Shown here: positions 8,950 through 18,339 of the stretch, in pieces
How the letters are laid out: every line of letters begins with the position of its first letter
How positions within the stretch are numbered: position 1 is the first letter of the stretch
Assembly (NCBI GenBank): GCA_016704305.1
Contig: JADJAL010000059.1
Location: forward strand, 62,001-126,000
DNA from: Haliea sp.
Lineage (GTDB): Bacteria > Pseudomonadota > Gammaproteobacteria > Pseudomonadales > Halieaceae
DNA length: 64,000 nt
Direction: 5' to 3'
Program-made: the position numbers and the translations under genes
The notes under the pieces: model-generated
Told to the model about the DNA's origin: nothing
The model's database searches: none
What the model saw: only the letters and a program-made list of their open reading frames with translations

Positions 8950-9618
8950 TCAACCCTCCGGCGCGACGATGCCGCGGCGCGCCGCCTCCATGGTGGCCTC
9001 GGCGCGGGTCGTGATGTTCAGTTTGCGATACAACGCCTTTACGTAATCGCCCACGGTATAGCGGCTGAGTTCCAGCATGCGCGCGACCTCGGCGAGTTTG
9101 TAACCCTTGGCGATCAGGCGCAGCACCTCCTGTTCGCGCGGCGTCAGCGCCACGCTGCCGGCCTCGCTGGCGGGCGGACTGAAAAATCGCAGCATCTTGC
9201 GCGCGATGGCCGGCGACAGCGGCGGCTCGCCGCTGACCAGGCCGCGCAGCAGGTTCGCCAGCAGTTCCTGGCTTTGTTCCTTGAGCAGGTAACCATGCGC
9301 GCCTGCGCGCAGCGCGGGAAATACATGCTGGTCGTCATCGTAGATCGTTGCCACGACCGTGTAGATGTCCGGCGACAACTGATGCAGCTCGCTGATCAGG
9401 CTGACGCCGAAACCATCGGGCAGGTTCAGGTCGATCAACGCGATATCCGGACGCTGCGCCTGCACGGCCGCACGCGCCTCGGCCAGCGTGCCCGCTTCGC
9501 TGACGCTCATCGCGGGAAACGCCTGGCGCATCACCTCGACCAGCCAGGCGCGCGAATCCGGCAGGTCTTCCAGCACCAGCCCATGGCGCAACGCATTCAT
9601 GACAACGGTATCCGACAT
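8950..9618 (-). CDS. NarL/LuxR-family response regulator
   Basis: 222 residues: receiver domain (residues about 12-130, phosphoacceptor Asp63 in L-I-D-L-N-L-P-D-G, and a conserved K in L-L-K-E) followed by a LuxR-type helix-turn-helix (L-T-P-R-E-Q-E-V-L-R-L-I-A-K-G-Y, then Y-T-V-G-D-Y-V-K-A-L-Y-R-K-L). It overlaps the end of the sensor kinase gene by 22 bases, so the two are translationally coupled and certainly partners. Targets are not visible. Confidence 0.93.
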   Translation of the reverse strand: MSDTVVMNALRHGLVLEDLPDSRAWLVEVMRQAFPAMSVSEAGTLAEARAAVQAQRPDIALIDLNLPDGFGVSLISELHQLSPDIYTVVATIYDDDQHVFPALRAGAHGYLLKEQSQELLANLLRGLVSGEPPLSPAIARKMLRFFSPPASEAGSVALTPREQEVLRLIAKGYKLAEVARMLELSRYTVGDYVKALYRKLNITTRAEATMEAARRGIVAPEG

Positions 9619-11471
9619 TGCACGCTACATCCTTGCGGTTCGACGTCCTGCCAGCGGAGCGCGCCGCCCAACTCGCCGGCACGCAGTTCCATGTTGCGCA
9701 GCCCGCGACCGGGTTTCCATGTGCCCTGCGCGCGTCCGACGCCGTCGTCGCGCAACTCGATCACCAGATGCGCGAGCACATAATCGATATTCACCACCAC
9801 GCGTTGCGGCTTCGCGTGTTGCATCGCATTGCTGATCGCCTCGCGCAAAATACGCCCGAGGTTGACGACCTCCTGCTGGCTCAGGATTCGCTCCGGCAAG
9901 GTATCCGCCTGTCGCCAGTCGAGCTGGATGTGCGCCGCGCCCAGGCGTTGATCGCACTCGACATGCCAGTCGGCCAGCGCCTCTTCAAGCGTCAGTTGTT
10001 CATGCTGCGTGTGCGACACCACGTCGCGCAGATCCTGCAATGCGGATCGCGCCAGATCCGCGCTGCCCCTGTCGCCGGCGCGATACACCAGAGACAACAG
10101 CTTGGCGCCGACATCGTCATGCAGGTCGCGGTAGATGCGTTCGCGTTCACCGGCGACTGCACGGGCCTGATCGAGCGTTTGCAAGTGCAGGTAATTGTCT
10201 TCCAGCTCGCGGCGGTTGGCCGCGACGCGCGCCTCCAGCTCGGCATTGAGCTGCTCGGATTCGTTCAGCGCGCTAATAAAGCGCTGGATCAAATGCCAGG
10301 CGATGAACAGGATCAGCAGCGCGGCACTGTAATGAATCAGGTGGTGGCCGTACTCGCGATCCGCGCCGATAAAACCGTTCTGCACCAGCCAGTCGTGCAC
10401 ACCCGCCATCAATACCATGGCGATACCCATGGCCAGCAGCGCGATCTGCTGCGGACTGCTGAGCACGCGCCGCGCGCTGTCGTGCGGCATGCGCAACAAG
10501 CTGCCGCGCACGCTCAACAGGCGCCACACCAGGTAGCCGCCTATCAACACGCTGCCCAGCATCCACACCGCCGCCACCAATGCGAGATACTCACCGGCCA
10601 CGGCATACAGCACCATCGCGAGTACTGCGTAAGCGACCAGTGCCGAATCGATAAGCGGATAATGCTTGCCCAGCATGCGATGAACGAACAATCCGAGCGC
10701 GGTGCTCCACCAGGCAATGCTGCTGAACATCAGCCACTCCCACGCTGGCGAGGGCATGGGAATATGCCTGATAAAATTATTGCTGCTCAGCAGCGACCAG
10801 GCGAAAGCGGCCACCGCGAACCAGAGATACTGGCTGTCGCCGGGACGCTTGCGCCATAGACCGAAGGCGAACACCGACACGCCCAGGGTGGCGAGAAACA
10901 AACCGGCGCTCAATTGCACCTGGAAAAAATACACCCACTCGTAACGCGGCTGCAGCAGCGCCTGCGGACCGATCAGCACGCTGCCGAGCAGACCCGAGCC
11001 CGGATAGGAACGCAGGCGGATGTCGATACGATTTTCGCCGTCGCGCCACAGGCTACTGGGGATATCGAAATACAGGGGCCGCGCCCAATTGCGCGCCAGG
11101 GGCTCGGCGAAGCTGCCGCCATCGCCGAGCAATTTGTCGTTGAAATACACGGCGGCATTCATGGTCAGGCGCGGAATGTAGATACCCCAGATAGCATCGG
11201 GCACCTGCGCGCGACTGACATAGAAGCGATACCAGCCGTTGTCGCCGATTGCATAGCGTTTAGCCGGCCAGGTGTCGGGAAGTTGCACGGTTTGCGCAAC
11301 AGTTGAAGCGGACGGCGGGTGTACCTCGTGACTCAAGCGCAGCTCGGCCTGCTCCAGGCGCACTACCGAATCGTCCAGCACGATGGCCGCCTGAGCGATA
11401 CCGCCTACGCCGAGCGCGAGCAGCACTGTGATCATCAGTAACACCTGCGCGCGCAGCGGCCTTGAACACAC
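9597..11471 (-). CDS. Membrane sensor histidine kinase (7TMR-DISM-like, HisKA_3)
   Basis: 624 residues. Signal-like N-terminus, then an extracytoplasmic jelly-roll-like domain (about 30-170; G-W-Y-R-F-Y-V, Y-F-N-D-K-L-L-G), then about seven hydrophobic helices (180-400), a short coiled coil, and a NarX/DegS-type kinase core with the phosphorylated His at about 451 in R-D-L-H-D-D-V-G. The ATPase domain carries the N box R-E-A-I-S-N-A-M-Q-H-A and G-box D-D-G-V-G with G-R-G-L-R-N-M. The extracellular domain resembles carbohydrate-binding DISM sensors. Translation from a GTG. Pairs with the overlapping NarL-type regulator. Confidence 0.92.
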   Translation of the reverse strand: MCSRPLRAQVLLMITVLLALGVGGIAQAAIVLDDSVVRLEQAELRLSHEVHPPSASTVAQTVQLPDTWPAKRYAIGDNGWYRFYVSRAQVPDAIWGIYIPRLTMNAAVYFNDKLLGDGGSFAEPLARNWARPLYFDIPSSLWRDGENRIDIRLRSYPGSGLLGSVLIGPQALLQPRYEWVYFFQVQLSAGLFLATLGVSVFAFGLWRKRPGDSQYLWFAVAAFAWSLLSSNNFIRHIPMPSPAWEWLMFSSIAWWSTALGLFVHRMLGKHYPLIDSALVAYAVLAMVLYAVAGEYLALVAAVWMLGSVLIGGYLVWRLLSVRGSLLRMPHDSARRVLSSPQQIALLAMGIAMVLMAGVHDWLVQNGFIGADREYGHHLIHYSAALLILFIAWHLIQRFISALNESEQLNAELEARVAANRRELEDNYLHLQTLDQARAVAGERERIYRDLHDDVGAKLLSLVYRAGDRGSADLARSALQDLRDVVSHTQHEQLTLEEALADWHVECDQRLGAAHIQLDWRQADTLPERILSQQEVVNLGRILREAISNAMQHAKPQRVVVNIDYVLAHLVIELRDDGVGRAQGTWKPGRGLRNMELRAGELGGALRWQDVEPQGCSVQCRIPLS

Positions 11472-11604
11472 GTCGAATCACCCATTAGAAGCACAGACAG
11501 ACTGGCAAGTACGCGGCAATTACCAACATTTTGCGCCGCCCGCTCGCGCCAGGGAACGCCGGCATCATAACCGAAAAAAAACCCGCTCTGGAACTCATGC
11601 ATCA

Positions 11605-11636
11605 CCCGGCGGGCGCATGCTGCACCACCCGCCGGG
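11605..11636 (-). terminator. GC hairpin downstream of the lipoprotein gene
   Basis: Perfect 9-base inverted repeat (CCCGGCGGG / CCCGCCGGG) with a 14-base loop, just past the end of the minus-strand lipoprotein gene. On that strand a run of eight T follows only after about 23 bases (11574-11581), so it is not a textbook intrinsic terminator. It could be a terminator with displaced T-tract or simply mRNA-stabilising. Confidence 0.35.
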
Positions 11637-11650
11637 AGACACTTCACGCC

Positions 11651-12721
11651 TCAGTTCCGAATGATCGCGCCGTTGGGCGAAATACCGGCCATGTCACCGT
11701 TATCCCACAGATCGAGGTGGCTGTGCGTCGGACCTTCCAGGTAGATCAGCGGATACTGCGTCTGACCCGTGATGTCCAGGCAGAAAGACGTAATTGCGTA
11801 ATTGTCGCCATTGTAGGTGGCCGTTCCGTCCGCTTTGAGCACGAAGATCGCATCGCCCGACGGTGTGAACGTGGGGTTCATCATGTCATCGTTGTAGGTG
11901 CCTTCCTCGCCGGTGTAGGTGGCAGCGAACCCCGCGAGCTCGTCCGCCGTTGGTACACGCACGGCATCGGCCACGTAGTTACTGGTGTTGCAGCTGAGGG
12001 TCACCGTATCATCATCATCGTCGTCACCGCCGCCACCGATTGTGATGCCGCTGGTGTCGATATTCACATCGAAGGCGAAAGGGCTGTCGTCGAGGCTCAC
12101 CGTGAAGCTGTTGCCGGTGAAGTCGATGCTGATGCTGAGTCGGTCCAGCAGCGCGTCGATGCCAGTGCCGTTCACCGTGAAGGCCGTGGAGAAGAAATCA
12201 TACGTCGTGTGATCGAGGCCCTCGGCATCCATTTCGGTGGCGAAATTCGCATTGATGATCGCCTGCGCATTCAAAATCGCCTGCGCGGTCAGCTCGGCGT
12301 GGTTCGCCGCCCAGTTCGTGTACAGCGCACTCACATCACCATTGAAGGCGAGGTATGTCGCCAGGTGCGTCAACGAAGTGACGTTCACCGTCAGGTTGGC
12401 CGCATTCGCAAAGGAATACAACGTGTCGCCTCCGCCGTTGGGCACCACGCGGATCAGGAACGGCGCATTCATGCCTTCCACCGTTACCGACCAGTCGCCA
12501 CTGGCCGGATCGGTCGCGGTATTCACCTCCGAGCCGCTGCCGTCCTGGACATACACATACCCGTCAATCGGCGCGCCGACCGCCGCCGTGCCGCTGAGTG
12601 TTGTGCTGGGAATGCTGGGCATGGAACTTGAACCGCCGTCGCTACAGGCGGCGAGCATGATGGCGAATCCGGCGAGCAGCAGGATGCGCAGGCCCGACAG
12701 GGCAGTGTGGAAGCGTTGCAT
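11651..12721 (-). CDS. Secreted lipoprotein with N-terminal carboxypeptidase-regulatory-like fold
   Basis: 356 residues with a lipoprotein signal (L-A-A-C). Next comes a segment typical of bacterial surface lipoproteins (L-S-G-T-A-A-V-G-A-P-I-D-G-Y-V-Y-V), then a mid region rich in Asn/Ala, an Asp-rich linker (six consecutive Asp after four Gly, near residue 230) and a C-terminal domain of about 110 residues with one Cys pair. The poly-Asp stretch may bind calcium or act as a spacer. No enzyme signature is recognised. It stands alone between the kinase and an enoyl-CoA hydratase. Confidence 0.75.
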   Translation of the reverse strand: MQRFHTALSGLRILLLAGFAIMLAACSDGGSSSMPSIPSTTLSGTAAVGAPIDGYVYVQDGSGSEVNTATDPASGDWSVTVEGMNAPFLIRVVPNGGGDTLYSFANAANLTVNVTSLTHLATYLAFNGDVSALYTNWAANHAELTAQAILNAQAIINANFATEMDAEGLDHTTYDFFSTAFTVNGTGIDALLDRLSISIDFTGNSFTVSLDDSPFAFDVNIDTSGITIGGGGDDDDDDTVTLSCNTSNYVADAVRVPTADELAGFAATYTGEEGTYNDDMMNPTFTPSGDAIFVLKADGTATYNGDNYAITSFCLDITGQTQYPLIYLEGPTHSHLDLWDNGDMAGISPNGAIIRN

Positions 12722-12946
12722 GGTGTGTCCCTCGTGAATTTGTTATAGCGACATTCACCCGCGATGCGCAGCGCATCCGGGGTGTCGCCTGATTCACAGA
12801 CTAGGAAAATCCTCGCGGCAGTGGCATCCCGCGTTCGCGGGGGGCGGACGCGTCGATAAAACGGGGAGGGCGGTGAAGATCTTATATTGTTATGCCGTGT
12901 TCAGGACAACGTCGGGCCCGGTGAAGTAGCGGAGTGCGCGCAGGCA

Positions 12947-13732
12947 CTATTGCTGGTTGAAAACGGGTTTTCGCTTTTCCATGAAGGCTCTCATTCCCTC
13001 CTCGGAATCAGGGCTGGCCATGGTCGCCCTCACCGCCCTGCGCTCGGCCTGGAGCAGTTCCTCGAGCGAACGGTCCTGCGATTTCACAACGACTTCCATC
13101 ACCCCGCGAACAGCCATCGCGGGCTGCGCTGCCAGTTCGTGGGCCAGTGCGATGGCGCGATCCTTCAGTTCCTCCAGCGGCCAGACTTCGTGGACAAGGC
13201 CGATACGCAGCGCTTCCGGCCCCGTGATTTTCTTGCCGCGCAAAATCATATCGAGCGCGTGATTGGGGCCGACACATTTGCTCAGGCGGGCGCTGCCGCC
13301 CCAGGCGGGCACGGTTCCCAGATCCATCTCCGGTAATCCTATCTGGGCGCCCTCGGTGGCGGCCAGGCGGAAGTGGCAGCCCAGCGGTACTTCCAGCCCA
13401 CCGCCCAGGCAATACCCGAACAGCGTGGCTATCCAGGGTTTACCCATGGTCTCGATCGCATTGATCACGCGCAGTCGCTGGTCGAACAGGGCATCCGGGC
13501 CACCCATGCGCGCGAGGCCGGTGGCGAACTGCTTCAGGTTCATGCCCACCGAGAAATTCTCCTGGCCCTGCCCCGTCAGCACCACGGCGCGGATGCTGTT
13601 ATCAGTCGCGATCTCGCCCACCAGCAGGTCAAGCTGGTCGATGAATTCCAGGCTCATGCGGTTGTAGGGCGCATCGTTGATGGCGATGATCGCCACCGCG
13701 CCCTGGCGTTCCAGCAGCAACGGGTCTGGCAT
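12947..13732 (-). CDS. Enoyl-CoA hydratase/isomerase family protein
   Basis: 261-residue crotonase-fold enzyme acting on CoA thioesters. Seen: oxyanion-hole region F-S-V-G-M-N-L, the L-G-G-G-L-E-V-P-L-G-C helix with a Glu at the catalytic position, and G-L-P-E-M-D-L-G-T-V-P with the second acidic residue. The C-terminus F-M-E-K-R-K-P-V-F is typical of hydratases. Probably part of beta-oxidation of a fatty, isoprenoid or steroid side-chain acid, together with the acyl-CoA ligase 3 kb away. Isomerase or dehalogenase activity cannot be excluded. Confidence 0.92.
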   Translation of the reverse strand: MPDPLLLERQGAVAIIAINDAPYNRMSLEFIDQLDLLVGEIATDNSIRAVVLTGQGQENFSVGMNLKQFATGLARMGGPDALFDQRLRVINAIETMGKPWIATLFGYCLGGGLEVPLGCHFRLAATEGAQIGLPEMDLGTVPAWGGSARLSKCVGPNHALDMILRGKKITGPEALRIGLVHEVWPLEELKDRAIALAHELAAQPAMAVRGVMEVVVKSQDRSLEELLQAERRAVRATMASPDSEEGMRAFMEKRKPVFNQQ

Positions 13733-13836
13733 ACCGGTAACTCCCCTGTTAATTGGCAGCGACAGTATGCAACTGAAGTAGGGCAGTTAGAAGCCGGAAG
13801 GTTCGCTCCATATCTTATCGCACTGCCAGGGAACGA

Positions 13837-14127
13837 TTAACGCCAGCCCTGATCCCCGCCAAAGCGCAGCGTGATCACCAGTATCTCGCGTTGGCGCTGC
13901 GCTTCGGCCGCTTTGTACAGGCGCAGTTGCTCGTTGTATCCGCTGGCCAGCAGTCGCAGGTATTCGACGACATTATTGTGGCGTGTCGTATCGGTTACCT
14001 GCGGCAATACAGCTTCCTGTTCGAAAATGAATTGCTGCAGCGTCTGCCCATAGGCCTGCATTTCTTCGAAGCTTGCCATGCGCCCGTCGGGCAATTGGAT
14101 GGCGATTTGTGGCGCTGAAGTCGTCAT
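13837..14127 (-). CDS. Hypothetical protein, 96 residues
   Basis: No family recognised. A strong purine-rich ribosome site (GGAGGAGG) precedes the ATG at 14127, which decides the start over upstream possibilities. The protein has no signal peptide or membrane segment. It begins with a short beta-like stretch (A-I-Q-L-P-D-G-R) followed by a long amphipathic helical region rich in Gln and Arg. Likely a cytosolic helical protein. Downstream of it (minus strand) lies the hydratase gene, about 100 bases away. Confidence 0.6.
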   Translation of the reverse strand: MTTSAPQIAIQLPDGRMASFEEMQAYGQTLQQFIFEQEAVLPQVTDTTRHNNVVEYLRLLASGYNEQLRLYKAAEAQRQREILVITLRFGGDQGWR

Positions 14128-14414
14128 TGTGTCCTCCTCCTGTCCGCTCCCTGGCGGGACTATCATCCCGCCGGCGGTAGTCCTGCGAAAATAGTCCTGC
14201 AAGAGCGGTGCCAGTACTGCGTGGTCGCGGGAAAGGTGCAGGAATCAGGCAGTTGCTGGCGCTGGGGCGTGTGACCGACAACGCAAATCACGACTTTCGT
14301 TGCGGCACTGCTCCCCCGTGGTGCGCGATTGCCCCACGCGAGACACAGCATGCAGCGTGAGTGTTACAGGGGAGTGAATGGCTGCGCGCGCAATTCGAAA
14401 GTTCGGAGCAATAA

Positions 14415-14758
14415 CTACTGCTGCCGCGCGACGCTCGCGGCGACTTGGTGGACACCCATCTCTGGATCGCTCTCCAGAAGAGTAATCACTTTGGGCACTA
14501 ACGGTAGCAGTTCATCGAGTCGAGTTCGAAAGGAGACAAGAATAATGATGTGGAGTGGAAGCGAGTTAAGGTTTTGCTGATGCTCAATACCGCGATCAGC
14601 AGTAATCAATGCATGGAATTGTTGATCGGCTGCGAGTTTAAGCAGTTTGCCGTTTTGGTGCCACGCCATCCCATTTCGGCAACCGTCCGCACGAAATACG
14701 AATCAGGAAAGGAAGCTGACAGCTTCCTGGGAATAGACTCATCAAGCAGCAGCTTCAT
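14415..14758 (-). CDS. DUF5615 PIN-like toxin, frameshifted
   Basis: Predicted toxin partner of the DUF433 protein. The start at 14758 gives M-K-L-L-L-D-E-S-I-P-R, the DUF5615 N-terminus with its first acidic residue; the C-terminal part contains A-L-I-T-A-D-R-G-I-E-H, the second acidic motif. The two parts are in different frames: one base appears lost in a T run at 14653-14656 (an A run on the coding strand). Restoring it gives G-T-K-N-G-K-L-L-K-L. The start overlaps the antitoxin stop by 17 bases, as in translationally coupled toxin-antitoxin pairs. As written the gene would not give active toxin; a homopolymer read error is plausible. Confidence 0.75.
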
Positions 14759-14963
14759 TCGCTTTTGTAAGCTTCTCCATCGCTATTTCAAGCACCCCGA
14801 TTGCCTGCTCTCGGGTTACGGTTGGGTAGTCATCCAGAAAGTCATCCAGCCTGTCCCCGGCTTCCAGGTGCTCGATAAGTACACGAACAGGCACCCTGGT
14901 GCCGGCAAAGACCGGCGTACCACCCAGTATCTCCTTGTCTCTGCAAATAATAGGTAAGGTCAT
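14742..14963 (-). CDS. DUF433 antitoxin
   Basis: 73-residue DUF433 protein, a small helix-turn-helix-like family paired with DUF5615 PIN-like toxins. Seen: the core I-L-G-G-T-P-V-F-A-G-T-R-V-P-V followed by L-D-D-F-L-D-D-Y-P-T-V-T-R-E-Q. It probably binds its own promoter and neutralises the toxin encoded immediately downstream with an overlap. Located between a hypothetical gene and a flavoprotein gene on the same strand. Confidence 0.85.
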   Translation of the reverse strand: MTLPIICRDKEILGGTPVFAGTRVPVRVLIEHLEAGDRLDDFLDDYPTVTREQAIGVLEIAMEKLTKANEAAA

Positions 14964-14985
14964 ACGCGATTCCTCTTGGGTGAGT

Positions 14986-16482
14986 CTACTCCTGTTCGTG
15001 GCGAATTCTCAAACGCCGGGCTGCGGCACTCAAGCCGGCCATGCGGCCAAAGAAAGTGGCGTCTCCGATGCTCATGCCGCTGGAATAACCTTCCGCGCAG
15101 CGCGGCAGGCCGGCGCTGTTGCGGCCTGCGGCATACAGTCCTGGAATGATCTGTTTGTCTGCGGTGAGCACCTCGCCGGTGGGCAGGGTATCGAGGCCGC
15201 CGAAGGTCATCGTCGCGAAAATCGCGCCGTTGCCCGGCGTCAAATCAAAGGCAGCGTAGGGTGGCTCATCCAGCGGCACGAGGTATTTGGCGTGCTTGTG
15301 AAACAGCGAGTCTTCCGCTTCGCGGGCATCACGGTTGTAGGTGTCCAGCGTACGGGTCAGCGCACCCTGCGGGAGATGCAGTTCGCGCTCCAGCTCTTCG
15401 ACAGTTTCGCCGGTGCCCGCCACCGGGTAGCCGCCCATCGGCGGTCGCTCCAGCACGCTGAAATGGCGGCTGTCGATGATCAGGTAGTAGCGGCCATCCG
15501 GGCGGTCCAGGATCGCGGCGCCGAGGCGGCCGTGGTACACGTCTTCGTTGATGAAACGGTTGCCGGTTTCGTCGACGATGATGGCTTCCAGGAACTGTCG
15601 GGGTGGGTAGAACGGCGTGCAGATGAAGCCGTCGTGCATGTTGGCCACCGCGCCGCCCGCGCCGATGCCGATGCGGATGCCATCGCCGGTGTCGTTGGGA
15701 TTGCCGTTGGGGTAGTTGCCATGGGCCAGGCGCGGCGCGAAGTGCTCCACCATCGCGCGGTTCAGGATGAAGCCGCCGGCGGCGAGGAGGGTGCCCCGCC
15801 GTGCGCGAAAGTAGCGCACCTGCATATCGATACGCGCGGCGATGCCAATGACCTCGCTGCCGCGCTGGATTACATTGAGCGCGCGCGCGTCGCAGATAAT
15901 GCGCACGCCTTTGTCGCGCGCGCTGCGCAGCAGGTTCTGCATCAGCGGAATCCCGCCGTGATCGCCTTTTATCTGCGGCTTGTGGCCGCGCGGCGCGGGC
16001 CTCGCGTAAGTGCTGTACGGCCAGGCCTCCTCGTTGCCGGTGGTCATCAGCGCGGCTTCGTTGGGCGTGTTGGTGTGTTTGTGGGGATAGTATTCCGGCT
16101 TGAACACCACGCCCTGGCGCGTGAGCCAGTCGTAGTGCTCCAGCGTGCGATCACAGTACAGGCGCACCTTGGCCGGGTCGGCCCCGGGGCCCGCCGCCTG
16201 CAGCAGGTAGTTGTACATCTCCTCGATATCGTCCTCGAAGCCGCAGGCCAGCTGGGTCGGCGTGCCGCCGCCCATGTAAATCAGGCCGCCCGCTATCGCC
16301 GTGGAGCCACCGGCCTCGCTCGCGGCCTCCAGCACGATCACGCTGGCGCCGGCATCGGCTGCCTCGATCGCGGCGCTGATACCGGCGCCGCCGCCACCGA
16401 CAATCAATACGTCACACTCGGCGTGCCAGCCGTCCACGCTGGCGAGGTCAATACTGGCTGCACTAAAGGCGGCATCATTCAT
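14986..16482 (-). CDS. FAD-dependent oxidoreductase, 3-ketosteroid dehydrogenase/fumarate reductase-like
   Basis: 498 residues of the succinate dehydrogenase/fumarate reductase flavoprotein superfamily, closest in style to 3-oxosteroid dehydrogenases and related enone reductases. Seen: N-terminal dinucleotide motif V-G-G-G-G-A-G followed by E-A-A-S-E-A-G-G-S-T, and the C-terminal FAD-contact region G-L-Y-A-A-G-R-N with G-M-S-I-G-D-A-T-F-F-G. Not enough motifs are visible to separate delta-1 or delta-4 dehydrogenase from a 5-alpha reductase. It is divergent from the acyl-CoA ligase gene and near an enoate reductase, which supports ring-directed redox chemistry. Confidence 0.82.
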   Translation of the reverse strand: MNDAAFSAASIDLASVDGWHAECDVLIVGGGGAGISAAIEAADAGASVIVLEAASEAGGSTAIAGGLIYMGGGTPTQLACGFEDDIEEMYNYLLQAAGPGADPAKVRLYCDRTLEHYDWLTRQGVVFKPEYYPHKHTNTPNEAALMTTGNEEAWPYSTYARPAPRGHKPQIKGDHGGIPLMQNLLRSARDKGVRIICDARALNVIQRGSEVIGIAARIDMQVRYFRARRGTLLAAGGFILNRAMVEHFAPRLAHGNYPNGNPNDTGDGIRIGIGAGGAVANMHDGFICTPFYPPRQFLEAIIVDETGNRFINEDVYHGRLGAAILDRPDGRYYLIIDSRHFSVLERPPMGGYPVAGTGETVEELERELHLPQGALTRTLDTYNRDAREAEDSLFHKHAKYLVPLDEPPYAAFDLTPGNGAIFATMTFGGLDTLPTGEVLTADKQIIPGLYAAGRNSAGLPRCAEGYSSGMSIGDATFFGRMAGLSAAARRLRIRHEQE

Positions 16483-16621
16483 ACGCTGGTAAACCCGTCT
16501 GGTGGTGTGTCTGGCGCGGCGATCGCGAGGGCAGCGTTTCCGGCCTGTGTTTCTTGTCTTGAGGTGTCGCGCCCGCGCCGTTATCCTGCGGGACTATAAC
16601 AAACATCCCGCGAGGCAAAAT

Positions 16622-18322
16622 ATGTACGAAGAACTGAAAAGCACCTGGTCTGACCTGATAGCCCCCGGGCAATTGTTCGAGGTTGAAACACTGCAGGTGC
16701 GCGGTTCACCGATGCGCGTGTACAAGCATGCGCCCGCCTCGCTGCGCGATATCTGGCTGGGCACTGCCGCCTATTCGGACCGCGAGTACCTGATCTACCA
16801 GGACGAACGGCACACGTATGCCCAGTCCCACGCGTATGCTGCGTCCATCGCGCACTGGTTGTCCGAGCACGGCGTGCAACCCGGCGACAGGGTGGCGATT
16901 GCGATGCGCAATTACCCGGAGTGGATGCTGGCGTACTGGGCGGTGGTGTCGATGGGCGCCGTGGTCGTGGGCATGAACGCGTGGTGGGTGACGCAGGAAA
17001 TGCATTTCGCGCTGCGCGACTCGACGCCCAAGGTGCTGATTTGCGACCAGGAGCGCCTGGCGCGCTTCCTGGAAATCCGCGCTGACTTTCCCGAACTGGT
17101 CGTCGTCGGCGTGAGGCTGGCCGGGGAGACACCGGCGAATGTGGTGCCGTGGTCCGAGCTGCTCGCCAGCGAGCCAGCGATGCCTGCGGTAACCATCGAC
17201 CCGGATGACGACGCATGCATTTTCTACACCTCCGGCACCACGGGTACGCCCAAGGGCGCGCAACTGACGCACCGTGGTTGCGTGTCTAACCTGATGAACA
17301 TCGGCTTCGGCCAGGCCCTGCAGCGCGATGCGCTGACCAGGGCGGGACTGAAGCCCAAGGGTTCAATGGCGCCCGGCGAGATCAACGTCGCGCTGGTGGC
17401 CACGCCACTGTTCCATGTGACGGGCAACAACTGCGTCGCGCAGGGCATCGCCGCCACCGGCGGCAAACTGATTCACATGTATAAATGGGACGCGGGCGAG
17501 GCGCTGCGCATTGTCGAGACGGAGAAGGTGACGACCTTCAGTGCCGTGCCGATGATGTCGCGCGAGATGATGCTGCACCCCGACTTTGCCACCCGCGATA
17601 CGTCCAGCCTGAAAAGCATGGGCGGTGGCGGGGCGGCGGTACAACCCGACCTTACCCAGAAAATGCAGGCGACGATGGAAAACGCCGCGCCCAGCGCCGG
17701 TTACGGCATGACCGAAACCTGCGGCATCATCTCCGCGTTGTCGGGTATCTACCTTGTTGATCGCCCCACCAGTGTCGGCCGCGCGATGCCCACGTTCGAA
17801 GCCAAGTGCGTGGACAGCGAGGGCAACGCCGTGCCGACCGGCACGCCGGGGGAGTTGTGGGTGCGCGGCGCGTGCGTGATCAAGGGCTACCTCAACCGGC
17901 CCGAGGCAACAGCCGAGACCATCACCGATGGCTGGTTGCACACCGGCGACATCGCCTACATGGATGCGGACGACTTCATCCACCTGGTGGACCGCGCGAA
18001 GGAAATGGTGTTGCGCGGCGGTGAAAACGTGTACTGCGCGGAAGTGGAAAGCGCGATTTTTGCCGATGATGCCGTCGCCGAATGCGTGGTCTTCGGCGTG
18101 GAGGATGAGCGCCTCGGCGAGGAGGTCGCCGCCGCGATTTACCCCAAGCCGGGTGCGACGGTCGATGTCGATGCGCTGCGTAAGTCGCTGCGCGACAAGA
18201 TGGCGTCCTACAAGATTCCACGCTACATCTGGGTGGTGGGCGCGCCATTGCCGCGCAACGCCAACGGCAAATTCGTCAAGCGTGAAGTGCGTGACGCGCT
18301 GGCGCTGGCGGATGCGCTGTAG
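16622..18322 (+). CDS. Acyl-CoA synthetase (AMP-binding, ANL family)
   Basis: 566-residue ligase that activates a carboxylic acid with ATP and CoA. Seen: phosphate loop Y-T-S-G-T-T-G-T-P-K-G, the G-Y-G-M-T-E-T-C motif, L-H-T-G-D-I and D-R-A-K-E-M-V-L-R-G-G-E-N-V-Y, and the C-terminal catalytic Lys in N-G-K-F-V-K-R. The ATG at 16622 fits the family N-terminus (M-Y-E-E-L). Substrate is probably a medium or long, or polycyclic, acid, judged only from the neighbouring flavoenzymes. The DUF3604 gene follows after 17 bases. Confidence 0.92.
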   Translation: MYEELKSTWSDLIAPGQLFEVETLQVRGSPMRVYKHAPASLRDIWLGTAAYSDREYLIYQDERHTYAQSHAYAASIAHWLSEHGVQPGDRVAIAMRNYPEWMLAYWAVVSMGAVVVGMNAWWVTQEMHFALRDSTPKVLICDQERLARFLEIRADFPELVVVGVRLAGETPANVVPWSELLASEPAMPAVTIDPDDDACIFYTSGTTGTPKGAQLTHRGCVSNLMNIGFGQALQRDALTRAGLKPKGSMAPGEINVALVATPLFHVTGNNCVAQGIAATGGKLIHMYKWDAGEALRIVETEKVTTFSAVPMMSREMMLHPDFATRDTSSLKSMGGGGAAVQPDLTQKMQATMENAAPSAGYGMTETCGIISALSGIYLVDRPTSVGRAMPTFEAKCVDSEGNAVPTGTPGELWVRGACVIKGYLNRPEATAETITDGWLHTGDIAYMDADDFIHLVDRAKEMVLRGGENVYCAEVESAIFADDAVAECVVFGVEDERLGEEVAAAIYPKPGATVDVDALRKSLRDKMASYKIPRYIWVVGAPLPRNANGKFVKREVRDALALADAL

Positions 18323-18339
18323 CGCGCATCGAGAAGCCC

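Noticed and set aside
9618..10859. Long open frame opposite the histidine kinase
   Set aside because: Antisense of a well-conserved kinase, Gln/His-rich composition typical of a shadow frame.
11531..12631. Long plus-strand open frame over the lipoprotein gene
   Set aside because: Shadow of the lipoprotein, which has a clear signal and lipobox.
14203..14414. Possible small genes in the gap after the 96-residue protein
   Set aside because: No frame with both a ribosome site and plausible composition was found.
14899..16599. Long open frame on the plus strand opposite the flavoprotein gene
   Set aside because: It has no start signal or recognisable motif, while the minus-strand frame has clear FAD motifs; long antisense frames are common at this GC content.
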